The notes: generated from the letters alone by a model not told the origin. DNA of 64,000 nucleotides from CAVRXT01 sp963725655 (GCA_963725655.1 CAVRYY010000003.1:558001-622000), one strand, 5' to 3'. Numbered from the stretch's first letter, positions 54,071 to 63,261 are shown. Made by a program: numbers and translations.

Positions 54071-54770
54071 CGCTGTGAAGGCGGACGGTAACGTGGTGAT
54101 GGTGGAAGAGCGCGAACAGCACGCAACCACCGGCGAAAAGGTAAAGCGCGAGCTCATCTCGTGGTTCTGGGTGATTCTCGCGTTCATGCTGATCGAAGGC
54201 ACCATGGTGCAAGCGCGGGTGATTCCCAGCGGGTCGATGGAGAACACCGTGCTGATTGGCGACCACCTGATCGTCAGCCGGATCGGCTACGACGCGGGTG
54301 TGCCGTTTACCGGGTGGCACGTGCCATTGTGGCGCGAGCCCAAGCGCCAGCAGGTGATCGTATTCCGCGCGCCGCTGGCAGGCTCGCCGGACTTCATCAA
54401 GCGGCTGATCGGTTTGCCTGGAGACACTCTGGATATTCGGCAAGGCGTGGTGTACATCAACGGCGTGGCGCTGCCAGAGCCGTACCGCAATGGACCGCCC
54501 AATCCTTCGGACAATTACGCGGCGATCCAGGTCCCGCCGGGGAAGTACTTCATGATGGGAGACAATCGCGATAATTCCTACGATAGCCGCTACTGGGGTT
54601 TCGTGCCGCGCGAAAATATCATCGGTACGCCGCTGATAATTTATATGTCCATCGACGCGCCGGAAGACGTGTGGGAGCCGGGGCACATCGGAGATCGCTT
54701 TGCGACCTATCTGAAAGCGATCATCCACCCGCACGACGTGCGCTGGAAGCGCCTGTTTTCGACTTTCTGA
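54060..54770 (+). CDS. lepB: Signal peptidase I
   Basis: The 236-residue protein has one N-terminal membrane helix (about residues 34-54), the catalytic serine in I-P-S-G-S-M-E, the lysine in F-I-K-R-L-I-G-L-P-G-D and the box M-G-D-N-R-D-N-S-Y-D-S-R. It cleaves signal peptides of exported proteins. GTG 54060 overlaps the purF 3' end by 11 bases, so it is translated as part of the purine operon. Confidence 0.95.
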   Translation: MKADAVKADGNVVMVEEREQHATTGEKVKRELISWFWVILAFMLIEGTMVQARVIPSGSMENTVLIGDHLIVSRIGYDAGVPFTGWHVPLWREPKRQQVIVFRAPLAGSPDFIKRLIGLPGDTLDIRQGVVYINGVALPEPYRNGPPNPSDNYAAIQVPPGKYFMMGDNRDNSYDSRYWGFVPRENIIGTPLIIYMSIDAPEDVWEPGHIGDRFATYLKAIIHPHDVRWKRLFSTF

Positions 54771-54804
54771 AATTCTGAAAATCTAGCCAATCGAGCTCAA
54801 GTTC

Positions 54805-55851
54805 ATGCGCTACGCAGATGCCGGCGTTGATATTGAAGTAGCCGAAGAAGCCAAGCAGCTCATTCGCACCGCTGCGGGCCGCACTTTCAATCGCGATGTG
54901 CTCTCGCACATCGGGGGATTCGGCGCGCTATTCCGGCTGAATACCAAAAAATGGCGCGATCCGATTCTGGTATCGAGCGCCGACGGCGTAGGTACCAAGC
55001 TGAAAATCGCATTTGCCGCGGGAGTACACTCCACGGTCGGCGCGGACATCCTGAACCATTGCGTCAACGACATTTTGACCCAGGGCGCCGAGCCGCTGTT
55101 TTTTCTCGACTATCTGGCGATGGGCAAACTCGATCCGGCGATCGTCGAGCAAGTGATCGAAGGTATGAGCCGGGCCGCGAAGCAGGCGGGATGCGCGCTG
55201 ATCGGCGGCGAAACCGCGGAGATGCCCGATTTTTATGGTCCCGGCGAATACGACTTGGCCGGGTTTATTGTCGGCGCGGTGGACGCTGCGAAACGCCTCG
55301 ATCCTGCCAACGTTCGCGCCGGAGATGTACTGGTGGCGCTTCCTTCCAGTGGGTTGCACACCAACGGGTACTCGCTGGCGCGCAAACTGGTTTTTGGCAT
55401 CGCCAAACTGAAGCCGAACACCTACGTGGCGGAAATTCGCAACAAGATCGGCGCCGAACTGCTGAAGCCGCATCGCTGCTACTTTCCATTGCTGAAAAAC
55501 ATCGTGGCCCGTGGCTGGGTGACGTCGATGGCGCATATCACCGGCGGCGGCATCACCGGAAATCTTCCGCGGGTGCTTTCACGCAATGTGCAGGCGGTGG
55601 TGGAGCTGGGCTCCTGGCCGGTGCTGCCGATATTCAAATACCTCGCGGCGTTGGGAAAAATCGAGCCCAGCGAGTTGTTGAAGACGTTCAACCTGGGCGC
55701 GGGAATGATTTTGATCGTCCCTTCCAGGAATCTGCGCAAGGTGGAAGCCGAGCTGGTGCGCCGGCGTGAGAAATTCTACGTGATCGGCCGCACCGAGCCG
55801 GCCGCCCCAGGAAAGCCTCGCATTGTTTACACCGGCAAGCTGCCCATTTAG
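54805..55851 (+). CDS. purM: Phosphoribosylformylglycinamidine cyclo-ligase
   Basis: The 348-residue AIR synthetase starts M-R-Y-A-D-A-G-V-D and contains S-S-A-D-G-V-G-T-K, G-G-E-T-A-E-M-P and H-I-T-G-G-G-I-T-G-N. It closes the imidazole ring to form AIR using ATP. It lies 34 bases after lepB and before purN. Length and motifs are normal. Confidence 0.96.
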   Translation: MRYADAGVDIEVAEEAKQLIRTAAGRTFNRDVLSHIGGFGALFRLNTKKWRDPILVSSADGVGTKLKIAFAAGVHSTVGADILNHCVNDILTQGAEPLFFLDYLAMGKLDPAIVEQVIEGMSRAAKQAGCALIGGETAEMPDFYGPGEYDLAGFIVGAVDAAKRLDPANVRAGDVLVALPSSGLHTNGYSLARKLVFGIAKLKPNTYVAEIRNKIGAELLKPHRCYFPLLKNIVARGWVTSMAHITGGGITGNLPRVLSRNVQAVVELGSWPVLPIFKYLAALGKIEPSELLKTFNLGAGMILIVPSRNLRKVEAELVRRREKFYVIGRTEPAAPGKPRIVYTGKLPI

Positions 55852-55926
55852 GCCGCTTCGGCGCCTCGAAGGTGGTGTGAACTGCGTCGCGAACTGCGCG
55901 AAGAACTGTGCTAACTTTCTCCCGCG

Positions 55927-56544
55927 ATGAAAAAGCGCATCGGCATTTTGCTCTCGGGGCGCGGGTCGAATTTCGAAGCGCTGGCGGATAGCGTCGCTGC
56001 CGGACGTATTCCCAACGCCGAAATTGCCGTGGTGATCAGCAACCGCGAAGGCGCGCCAGGAATCGAACGGGCCGCCGCCAGGGGCCTGGACGCGCGAGTG
56101 CTTCCTTCGAAAGGGCTCGAGCGCGAGGCCTACGATCGCCAGGTGGCCGCGGTATTGCAGCAAAAGGCAGTGGAGCTGGTCTGCCTGGCCGGATACATGC
56201 GGCTGCTCTCTCCTTTTTTCGTCGCGGCCTTTCCAGGGCGAATATTGAATATTCACCCGTCGCTGCTGCCGGCGTTTCCGGGACTCGAATCGCAGCGCCA
56301 GGCGCTGGAGCACGGCGCAAAATTTTCAGGTTGCACGGTGCACTTCGTGGATGAAAATCTCGACGCCGGCCCGATCGTTTTGCAGGCCGTCGTGCCCATC
56401 GAAGATGCCGATACGCCGGAAACCCTTTCCGAGCGAGTGCTGCGCGAAGAGCATCGCATCTATTCCGAAGCGGTGCGCATCGTGCTGGAATCGCGCTACC
56501 GCATAGAAGGCCGGCGGGTAATCGTTCTTCCGGAGAAAAGCTAG
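55927..56544 (+). CDS. purN: Phosphoribosylglycinamide formyltransferase
   Basis: The 205-residue folate-dependent transformylase has L-L-S-G-R-G-S-N-F, the catalytic N-I-H-P-S-L-L-P-A-F-P-G and D-A-G-P-I-V-L-Q. It transfers a formyl group from 10-formyl-THF to GAR. Its TAG stop shares a base with the tyrS GTG start. Confidence 0.95.
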   Translation: MKKRIGILLSGRGSNFEALADSVAAGRIPNAEIAVVISNREGAPGIERAAARGLDARVLPSKGLEREAYDRQVAAVLQQKAVELVCLAGYMRLLSPFFVAAFPGRILNIHPSLLPAFPGLESQRQALEHGAKFSGCTVHFVDENLDAGPIVLQAVVPIEDADTPETLSERVLREEHRIYSEAVRIVLESRYRIEGRRVIVLPEKS

Positions 56545-57779
56545 TGGCGGACCAAAATACGAAGTTTTTGCCGGTGGACGAGCAACTCGCGTATCTGCGC
56601 AAGGGCGTCGCGGAGATCATCCGCGAAGAAGACCTGAAGGCGAAACTGGAGGCCTCCGCGAAGTCCGGAAAGCCGCTCCGCGCGAAGCTCGGCGTGGATC
56701 CGACTGCGCCGGACATTCACCTGGGCCACACCGTGGTGCTCCGCAAGCTAAAACATTTTCAGGACATGGGCCACACCGCGATTTTTCTGGTGGGCGACTT
56801 CACCGCGATGGTCGGCGATCCCTCCGGCCAATCGGAGACGCGGCCTCCGTTGACACGCGAACAAGTGCAGTCGAACGTCACTACCTATCTCGACCAGGTT
56901 TACAAAATACTCGATCCCCAGAAAACCGAGGTTCGCTACAACAGCGAATGGCTCGGCAAAATGACCGGGGAAGACATGATTCGCCTGTGCTCCCACTACC
57001 GGCTGGCGCGCATGTTGGAGCGCGAGGATTTCCGGTCCCGCATGGCCAACAACCAGCCGCTTTCGATTCACGAGCTGATGTATCCGCTGCTGGTAGCTTA
57101 CGATTCGGTAGTTTTGGAAGCGGATGTGGAATTGGGCGCCACCGAGCAAAAATTCAATCTGCTGATCGGCCGCGACATCCAGCGCGAGTACGGCCAGCCC
57201 TCGCAGGTCGCGTTGACCATGCCCATCCTGGTCGGACTCGACGGCGAGCGCAAGATGTCCAAGAGCCTCGGCAACTATGTGGGCATCACCGAATCCCCGC
57301 GCGAAATGTTCGGCAAGCTGATGTCTATATCCGACGAATTAATGTGGAGCTACTACGAGCTGCTCACCGATTTTGCGCCGTCCGTGATCGTGCGCCTCCG
57401 CGAAGAGGTGCGCATCGGCGTGTTGCATCCTATGGACGCCAAGATGCAGCTCGCGCACATCATCATTGCGGGCTTCCATGGCGAGGCCGAAGCGAAGAGT
57501 GCCCTCGATGAATTTCAGCGCGTCTTCCGCGACCGCCTGGCCCCGGCGGAAATTCCGCAGAAAAAGTTGCCGGCCGGGATACGCGCGATTACCGCGCTAC
57601 TCGCCGAGACTGGTTTGGTGGCGTCGCGGTCCGAAGCAGAACGCCTAATTATGCAACACGCGGTGGAGCTGAACGGAATTCTCGTGAATGACGTTAGAAC
57701 AGCCGTCGATTTGGTGGCTGGTGGTTCCGTAAGGCTTCGCGTGGGCAAGCGGCGTTTTCTGGAGATTCTCGCGGAATAG
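56544..57779 (+). CDS. tyrS: Tyrosyl-tRNA synthetase
   Basis: The 411-residue class I synthetase has H-L-G-H (HIGH-type), G-D-F-T-A-M-V-G-D-P-S-G and K-M-S-K-S, and a C-terminal S4-like RNA-binding domain (V-A-S-R-S-E-A-E-R-L-I). This is the long TyrRZ-like type rather than the short TyrS. GTG start 56544 overlaps the purN stop. It ends the purine-operon run; no T-box or terminator is visible. Confidence 0.94.
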   Translation: MADQNTKFLPVDEQLAYLRKGVAEIIREEDLKAKLEASAKSGKPLRAKLGVDPTAPDIHLGHTVVLRKLKHFQDMGHTAIFLVGDFTAMVGDPSGQSETRPPLTREQVQSNVTTYLDQVYKILDPQKTEVRYNSEWLGKMTGEDMIRLCSHYRLARMLEREDFRSRMANNQPLSIHELMYPLLVAYDSVVLEADVELGATEQKFNLLIGRDIQREYGQPSQVALTMPILVGLDGERKMSKSLGNYVGITESPREMFGKLMSISDELMWSYYELLTDFAPSVIVRLREEVRIGVLHPMDAKMQLAHIIIAGFHGEAEAKSALDEFQRVFRDRLAPAEIPQKKLPAGIRAITALLAETGLVASRSEAERLIMQHAVELNGILVNDVRTAVDLVAGGSVRLRVGKRRFLEILAE

Positions 57780-57849
57780 TGATTTCGTTGTAAAGCATAG
57801 TACATAATATAGTTAGATTCTTGTTCCTGTGCCTCTGCGTTCGCGAAAG

Positions 57850-57981
57850 TTGACAATAAGGCTCGTGTAAATTGACAAACATAAGCCTATAGATTTCCAA
57901 TACATGCCACCATAGTTGACAAATATGATCCTTAAGATTGACAATAGTAGCCATTAAGGTTGACAATGCTACTGAGGCGAT
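57850..57981 (+). repeat. Array of six 22-bp iteron-like units
   Basis: TTGACAA occurs at 57850, 57872, 57916, 57938 and 57960, and a degenerate TTTCCAA at 57894. All starts are exactly 22 bases apart, two helical turns. A second weakly conserved element, roughly GCC about 12-16 bases into each unit, is also shared. The array ends 4 bases before the ATG of the winged-helix gene and covers its ribosome-binding region, so binding there should block expression. No -10 boxes follow at 17 bases, so the TTGACA parts are not simply stacked promoters. Confidence 0.8.
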
Positions 57982-57985
57982 TTCA

Positions 57986-59053
57986 ATGCTTAAGCGAATA
58001 CGAACGCGTGGGGAGGATATTCGACGTTTCATCGTAGAGAACGTAGACAGGCATTCCACCGACATCGCCGCGGTTGCGGGTGGCAAATTTTCGATCACAC
58101 GCCAGGCCGCAAACAAGCACCTTAAGAACCTGACCTCAGAAGGCGCCCTGAGGCCGAGAGGAAAGACTCGGAACCGCACTTACAAACTCTGCGCGCAGCG
58201 AGAGGATCAAGCAGAGTATCCGCTCGACGGGCGAACAAATGAAGACCTTGCGTGGAATCAATCCGTGGCGCCATTTGTCCGCAACTTTCCGGAGAATGTA
58301 AAAGACATATGGCATTACTGCTTCACTGAGATGTTTAACAACGCCTTGGACCATTCAGGAGGACAGACGGCATCCCTGAAAATTACAAAAACGGCCGCGA
58401 ATACCCAGCTGCTGCTGATGGATGAAGGAGTCGGGATTTTCAGGAAAATTCAGGCTGCGATGAATTTGGCAGACGAGCGCCATGCGATATTGGAGCTTTG
58501 TAAAGGAAAGTTAACTACTGATCCAGCAAAGCATACTGGCCAAGGCATCTTTTTTACTTCGCGCCTATTGGATTCATTCGACATTTCGTCAGGTGGCGTT
58601 TACTTCAGCCATGTTCTGGGAGGCGAAGAAGACTGGATACTTGAGCGTCCAGAGTACACTCCTGGAACGGCGATTTTTATGAAGCTAAACAATCACACCT
58701 CGCGCACCTGTAAGAAGATATTTGATCTCTACTCCTCCAAAGAGGATTTAGGCTTCATCAAGACAGTCGTCCCAGTAAGGTTGGCCCAGTACGGAACCGA
58801 GAAGCTAATTTCCCGATCTCAGGCGAAACGCGTACTGGCAAGGGTCGAACTTTTCAAGGCTGTGATTTTTGATTTTGAAGGTGTACCAGTAATTGGACAG
58901 GCTTTTGCGGATGAAATATTTCGCGTGTTTGCGAACTCGCAACCTCAGATTGAGATTTCTGCAATTCGTGCAATTTCTGAGGTGAAGCGAATGATAGAAA
59001 GCGCAAGGCTTCAAAGGCCAACCAGCGTGCCTACTAACTTGGCGTCTCTCTGA
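57986..59053 (+). CDS. Winged-helix / GHKL ATPase / STAS-like (DUF4325) regulator
   Basis: The 355-residue protein has three parts. Residues about 5-70 form a winged helix (I-T-R-Q-A-A-N-K-H-L-K-N-L as recognition helix). Residues about 85-245 form a GHKL ATP-binding domain with N-box E115-x2-N118-N119-x2-D-H, G1 D146-E-G-V-G-I and G2 T-G-Q-G-I-F-F near 184-190. Residues about 263-340 form a STAS-like domain of the DUF4325 type with D-F-E-G-V-P-V-I-G-Q-A-F-A-D-E. ATG 57986 is chosen over TTG 57938, which lies inside the iteron array. Its codon use is AT-richer than the pur genes, suggesting transfer. It is probably an ATP-regulated DNA-binding protein that controls itself. Confidence 0.8.
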   Translation: MLKRIRTRGEDIRRFIVENVDRHSTDIAAVAGGKFSITRQAANKHLKNLTSEGALRPRGKTRNRTYKLCAQREDQAEYPLDGRTNEDLAWNQSVAPFVRNFPENVKDIWHYCFTEMFNNALDHSGGQTASLKITKTAANTQLLLMDEGVGIFRKIQAAMNLADERHAILELCKGKLTTDPAKHTGQGIFFTSRLLDSFDISSGGVYFSHVLGGEEDWILERPEYTPGTAIFMKLNNHTSRTCKKIFDLYSSKEDLGFIKTVVPVRLAQYGTEKLISRSQAKRVLARVELFKAVIFDFEGVPVIGQAFADEIFRVFANSQPQIEISAIRAISEVKRMIESARLQRPTSVPTNLASL

Positions 59054-59187
59054 TTTTATTCCTCGATCTGCTGAAGCGTGCGCTTTACTGCCATCGCAGC
59101 CATTTGACCTCAAGCTGACTATTGTGCTCTCGGGCCGCACCTCTTTCCGTTCCGACACGCATGTCCTTCGCAGTTACTCGGTTGCGA

Positions 59188-59637
59188 CTAAGTTCTTCCG
59201 ACCAGCCGTTGTAGGCGCGCCAAGGAATCGCGATCGCGGCGGCTCACGGCGTGCCGCGTTAGCATCCAATCCGCGATTCGCCCCCAGCGCCCCGGCATGT
59301 CGTAGCGGTCCTGCATCGTAAGCCGCGTTCCCGCGCCGCATGGCTCAATCTCCCAGCGCTGCATGCCGCGGACGCCGTAAGAATCCTGGAAGCGCCACTC
59401 GAGGGCTCGCAGCCATTCGTACTCCACGATCACCACGGTGAGAGAAACTTCGCGCCCCCTGACGTCGCCGGTAATCCGCACTTTTTGCCCAGTCTGAAAT
59501 TCAGGCGCGCCGCCCTGCACCTCGAAGTGCGAATTCATTTCCGCGCCGTACCAATGAGCCATGCGCTGCGGAACGAAGAACGCAAATACCAAGTTGGGTG
59601 GCGCGGCGATATCGACGCAAAAACGGAGGTCGGCCAT
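59188..59637 (-). CDS. SRPBCC (polyketide cyclase/START-like) protein
   Basis: A 149-residue protein beginning with I-A-A-P-P-N-L-V-F-A-F-F and containing M-A-H-W-Y-G-A and V-V-I-V-E-Y-E-W-L-R-A-L-E-W, the SRPBCC helix-grip fold. Such proteins bind hydrophobic ligands; no ligand can be inferred. It starts 6 bases after the PP2C phosphatase stop and is probably translated from the same mRNA. Confidence 0.8.
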   Translation of the reverse strand: MADLRFCVDIAAPPNLVFAFFVPQRMAHWYGAEMNSHFEVQGGAPEFQTGQKVRITGDVRGREVSLTVVIVEYEWLRALEWRFQDSYGVRGMQRWEIEPCGAGTRLTMQDRYDMPGRWGRIADWMLTRHAVSRRDRDSLARLQRLVGRT

Positions 59638-59643
59638 TCGCGG

Positions 59644-60795
59644 TCAGCGCATTTCCAGCAACACCAGCGAGACGTCGTCCGCCGCCGGCCCTTCTCGATA
59701 CGCCGCGACGCGGTCGAGGATATTCTGCTTCATCTCGCTGAACGGCGCAGCGGCCGTATCGCGCACAATCTCCCGCAGTCCTTCCACCCCGAGAAATTCT
59801 CCCGCGGCGCTGAACGCTTCGTGCAGCCCGTCGGTGTAGAGGACCAGGCGATCCCCCGGCTGGAGTGGAATCTCAATGGCCGCTTCGACGTCGACCGCAT
59901 TATCGAGCAATCCCAAAATCAAGCTGCGCGAGGGCAGTAGCTGCGGCTCTTCCCCAGGACGCACCAGCATCGCCGGCGGGTGACCTGCCGCCGCGTACAC
60001 CATTCGCCCACTGCGATCCACCCGCGCCGCGGCCATCGTAAAGTACAGAACCGAACTTCCCAGGCTTTGCTTCACGAATGCATTCAGGTGGCGCAGCATT
60101 TCCCGCAAGGGAACCGAGCGGTCCAGTTGCGACATCGTTTCGGTGTAGATGCGGTTGGCGACCAGCGCGGAGCCAATGCCGTGGCCCGAGACGTCGCAGA
60201 CTACCAGGTTCAGATGATCGTCGTCGGTGGGAACCACCAGACCGAAATCACCCCCGATCCTCCACACCGGGTGGTAGAACGCCGAAACTTCCACGCGGCC
60301 CCAGCTCAGCCCATGCGGAGCCAGGCTCTGCTGAACGCGCGCGGCCAAAACCAGGTCCTGTTCAATCTCGCGATACCGCTCTTCCAGTTTTTCATTGGCT
60401 TCGATCAGATTGTTTTCAACGCGCTTCTGCTCGGAAATGTCGGTGAACGTGACCACCGCAAAAAAACGGCCGTCCGGATCTTCCAGCACGCGCGCGGCGA
60501 TCACCACCGGCAAGCGTCCCCCATCTTTCTTGGGAAGGTAGAACTCAAAGCGATGATTCCCGGTCTTCTGCGCTCGCAGAACGTGCTGGTTCAGTTTTTC
60601 GGCATCTTCGGGAGAAAAGAAATCGGCGGCTTGGCGGCCCATGAGTTCTTCCACCGGCGTCCCGATCATTTCGGTGAAGCAGGTATTCGCGAAAATCACG
60701 CGATTGCAGTCGTCTCGAATGATCACGCCCTCATTGAGCGTTTCGAGGATCTCCTGCATCTGCAACACCCACTCCGGTCTTTCAATTTCCGCCAC
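59644..60795 (-). CDS. PAS-domain PP2C (SpoIIE/RsbU-type) protein phosphatase
   Basis: The 383-residue protein has a PAS domain (residues about 10-125 with L-N-E-G-V-I-I-R-D and V-V-T-F-T-D-I-S), a short coiled coil, and a PPM-type phosphatase with V-Q-Q-S-L-A-P, I-G-G-D-F, C-D-V-S-G-H-G, Y-T-D-G-L-H-E-A and a final D-D-V-S-L-V. It presumably dephosphorylates an anti-anti-sigma STAS protein in a partner-switch pathway after PAS sensing. The second acid usual after G-G-D-F/Y is replaced by leucine (G-G-D-F-G-L). No STAS or RsbW gene is adjacent on this strand. Confidence 0.88.
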   Translation of the reverse strand: MAEIERPEWVLQMQEILETLNEGVIIRDDCNRVIFANTCFTEMIGTPVEELMGRQAADFFSPEDAEKLNQHVLRAQKTGNHRFEFYLPKKDGGRLPVVIAARVLEDPDGRFFAVVTFTDISEQKRVENNLIEANEKLEERYREIEQDLVLAARVQQSLAPHGLSWGRVEVSAFYHPVWRIGGDFGLVVPTDDDHLNLVVCDVSGHGIGSALVANRIYTETMSQLDRSVPLREMLRHLNAFVKQSLGSSVLYFTMAAARVDRSGRMVYAAAGHPPAMLVRPGEEPQLLPSRSLILGLLDNAVDVEAAIEIPLQPGDRLVLYTDGLHEAFSAAGEFLGVEGLREIVRDTAAAPFSEMKQNILDRVAAYREGPAADDVSLVLLEMR

Positions 60796-60880
60796 GAATT
60801 CCCCCTCGAGAGAAGCTCTGCCTATTCGATGCGCGGGTGTGCCTCGAATCGCATCGGATCGTCTAGTTCCACCGCTGGTA

Positions 60881-62305
60881 CTACTTCACGAACTGCGGCG
60901 ATTCTCCATCTCCCCATGGATTGTAATGTACCGCGAAATCCACGCGCTCCCCAATGGGTGGATGACTATACAACCAGAAGCGCGCGAGCGCGGGAGGATC
61001 AGGGTCGGAGAGGTCCACTTCGCCCAGGATCTGGAACATTTGTGCGGCTACCTGCCCGGAATGCGGGGTCAGGCCGTGAGTCACCTCCAGCGCGTAAACA
61101 TCGGCCTGATGCTCCTGATTCCGCGTGAAACCGTTGATGATCGGCGAAGCCAGAAACGAGAGCAACGTCAGAATCAGCAGCAGCAACGGCAGCGATGCCC
61201 AGTCACCCTCGCCGCGGATGCCCAGGCCGGCGCCCCGGCCCTGGATGATTTTGCCGGAGGTCCACCACGCTACATACGAAAATACCAACAGCAGTAGCGC
61301 GAAAAACGCTACACCCTTCGGAATATGATGGAGGACGTAATGCCCCATCTCGTGGCCGAACACCGCGGCAATTTGCGGCGTATTCATCTTGCTGATCGTG
61401 GTATCCCACACCACCACCCGCTTCGACGCGCCAAACCCGGTGACGTAGGCATTCAGTTCGTTGACCTTGCTGCTCGCGTTCATCTCATACATCCGCTCGA
61501 GCGGGATGTTCATCCCTCCCCGCTGCACCACCTGTTCGAGCTTCCCTGCCAGATCGGCGTGGCCCACTTGAAGCGGTTCGAACTTGTAGAACAGCGGATC
61601 GATCACCCACGGTGAAATGAACAAGATAAACATCAGGATGGGGAGTGTGGCCAGCCAGAAATAAAACCACCATCGCCGCGGGCTGCGGCGGATCAGCGCG
61701 TACAGAATCCGAACCAGAAGGATGCCCAGCGCACAAGCAAGCAGCTCGCCTACCGCCCAATCCCGCGCCCACGATTCCCATCCTTGCACCGACAACCCGT
61801 AGGCCCGCGATAGCCAGTGGCCGTAAACCGCCGGGGGCAACTGCAGCACGTCGAAAGTGATCAGGATCGCCGGAACAAATATCACCGCCTGCAGAAAACG
61901 GTTTTGGAAACGCTCGGCCACGTTCCGAAATCTCGGAGCGAGCCTGTAGCGGAGAATCAACAGCAGCGCAAGCACACTCCACACAAAATCGATCAGGTAG
62001 AGCCGATATCGGATCTTCGAGAAATTTCGGGCCTTGGCATAGAGCTCGGGTGGGAGTGTGTACGCGGTAACATTTCTTTCAGGCTTATCAGGCGTCGCCT
62101 GAGCTAAACCTTGCGCAGCGCTCCCGGGTATTTGCGCATTGCCAGCGGTCGCCGCTCCCACAGCCGCTGGTGCGGCTGAGCCGTCAGCGCCTTGTGCACC
62201 CGAACCGCCTCGTGCTGGCGCTGCGCCGGGCCCCAGGAGGCAGAACAGGAACAGCCCGACCAGCGCCGCGACGTGTTTCGGTCGCATCGGGGAAGTGGAT
62301 TGCAT
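60881..62305 (-). CDS. M48 family (Ste24-like) membrane metalloprotease
   Basis: The 474-residue protein has a signal-like N-terminus, an Ala/Gly-rich linker and several membrane helices. The zinc motif H-E-M-G-H is followed by the downstream ligand region E-H-Q-A-D. The fold matches CAAX protease/HtpX relatives of M48A that degrade membrane or lipoproteins. ATG 62287 is an alternative start with the same signal sequence. It is upstream of the PP2C gene on the same strand (85 bases). Confidence 0.88.
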   Translation of the reverse strand: MQSTSPMRPKHVAALVGLFLFCLLGPGAAPARGGSGAQGADGSAAPAAVGAATAGNAQIPGSAAQGLAQATPDKPERNVTAYTLPPELYAKARNFSKIRYRLYLIDFVWSVLALLLILRYRLAPRFRNVAERFQNRFLQAVIFVPAILITFDVLQLPPAVYGHWLSRAYGLSVQGWESWARDWAVGELLACALGILLVRILYALIRRSPRRWWFYFWLATLPILMFILFISPWVIDPLFYKFEPLQVGHADLAGKLEQVVQRGGMNIPLERMYEMNASSKVNELNAYVTGFGASKRVVVWDTTISKMNTPQIAAVFGHEMGHYVLHHIPKGVAFFALLLLVFSYVAWWTSGKIIQGRGAGLGIRGEGDWASLPLLLLILTLLSFLASPIINGFTRNQEHQADVYALEVTHGLTPHSGQVAAQMFQILGEVDLSDPDPPALARFWLYSHPPIGERVDFAVHYNPWGDGESPQFVK

Positions 62306-62613
62306 TAGCGAGTCGCCTCCGCAGGGTGGCTACCCCTGTGTGCCGGGCGAGTATATCCGTTTTTCCCCGGAGGTAGGCAATCCTGACCCATCGGGCCAGG
62401 GCTCGGGCGTCCCTTCCGCGCCGGGTCGCGAGGACCAAATTTTCGCGCCGCCGCTTCTGGCTGCGATGCCAATCGGCCCCAGAATCCCTGGCCCTCTGGC
62501 ACAGTGTACCTTTCGCACCGTGTCGTAACCTCCAATTGCGTTTTCCCGAGGAAGGTGGCTACCATGGTACTTATACCGGGGGGCCGGCAGAATTTCCTGC
62601 TGGAGACAAAGCA
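62306..62613. other. Divergent intergenic region with a duplicated 10-mer
   Basis: About 300 bases between the M48 gene and an exported coiled-coil gene hold the promoters for both. GGTGGCTACC occurs at 62325-62334 and again at 62554-62563, near the two gene starts. No riboswitch or other RNA fold was recognised. Confidence 0.35.
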
Positions 62614-63261
62614 ATGGACGCACTTCGCACCACAGGCATCGTAGTTTTGGGGTCCGTATTGGCCGCAGGCACCGTAATGGGGCGTTCTGGTACGCTTCTG
62701 GCCGCGACGTTCCCGGCGACCGCTGCCCCCGCGCAGTTCCATCCTGACCCGCCCGTCATTGTCCCGCCACCGCCATCGGCCGCAGAAGTGGTCGCAGCGG
62801 CGCGCCGCGCGCGCATATCCAAAGAAGTTAAAGAATCGGGCAAGCGGGAAGCCGTGTGGAACGACGACAACATTCCACGAATTCCGCGCGACATAACCGT
62901 GGTCGGCCACGCAGAAACGGATGCCGGGTCCGCTCCGGCAGCGGCGGATGGTTCGGCGGCAGCGCCAGCAACATCGGCCGCAGCACCCGCGCCGAAAACG
63001 CCGCTCGCGGCATCGCCAGACAAGAAAGAGGAATTAACTCGCGCGCGGGAACATGCCGCTGATGTCGAGAAAGATCTGGAGTTGGCGCAGCGCCAGTTCG
63101 AATTGGACCAGAACCAAATCTCGCAAAATCCCGATTACGCCAACGATCATGCGGGCCAGGCGAAACTAAAGTCCGGCGCCGATCAGTTACAGGCCAAGCG
63201 GCAGCAACTAGACGACCTGAAGAAGCAAATCAGCACCATCGAAGCCCAAACGAAACCCTGA
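62614..63261 (+). CDS. Exported Ala/Pro-rich protein with C-terminal coiled coil
   Basis: The 215-residue protein starts at ATG 62614 with GGAGA upstream and a hydrophobic signal segment (about residues 7-31). A Pro-rich linker, a central segment with A-V-W-N-D-D-N-I-P-R-I-P-R-D-I, an Ala/Ser low-complexity stretch and a charged heptad region (about 140-213, E-K-D-L-E-L-A-Q-R-Q-F) follow. It is probably periplasmic and structural. No family is recognised. Confidence 0.7.
   Translation: MDALRTTGIVVLGSVLAAGTVMGRSGTLLAATFPATAAPAQFHPDPPVIVPPPPSAAEVVAAARRARISKEVKESGKREAVWNDDNIPRIPRDITVVGHAETDAGSAPAAADGSAAAPATSAAAPAPKTPLAASPDKKEELTRAREHAADVEKDLELAQRQFELDQNQISQNPDYANDHAGQAKLKSGADQLQAKRQQLDDLKKQISTIEAQTKP

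Noticed and set aside
57850..57981. TTGACAA series as a CRISPR array or as stacked promoters
   Set aside because: The conserved part is only about 7-10 bases of each 22-bp unit, too short for CRISPR repeats, and no -10 boxes occur 16-18 bases after the TTGACA elements.
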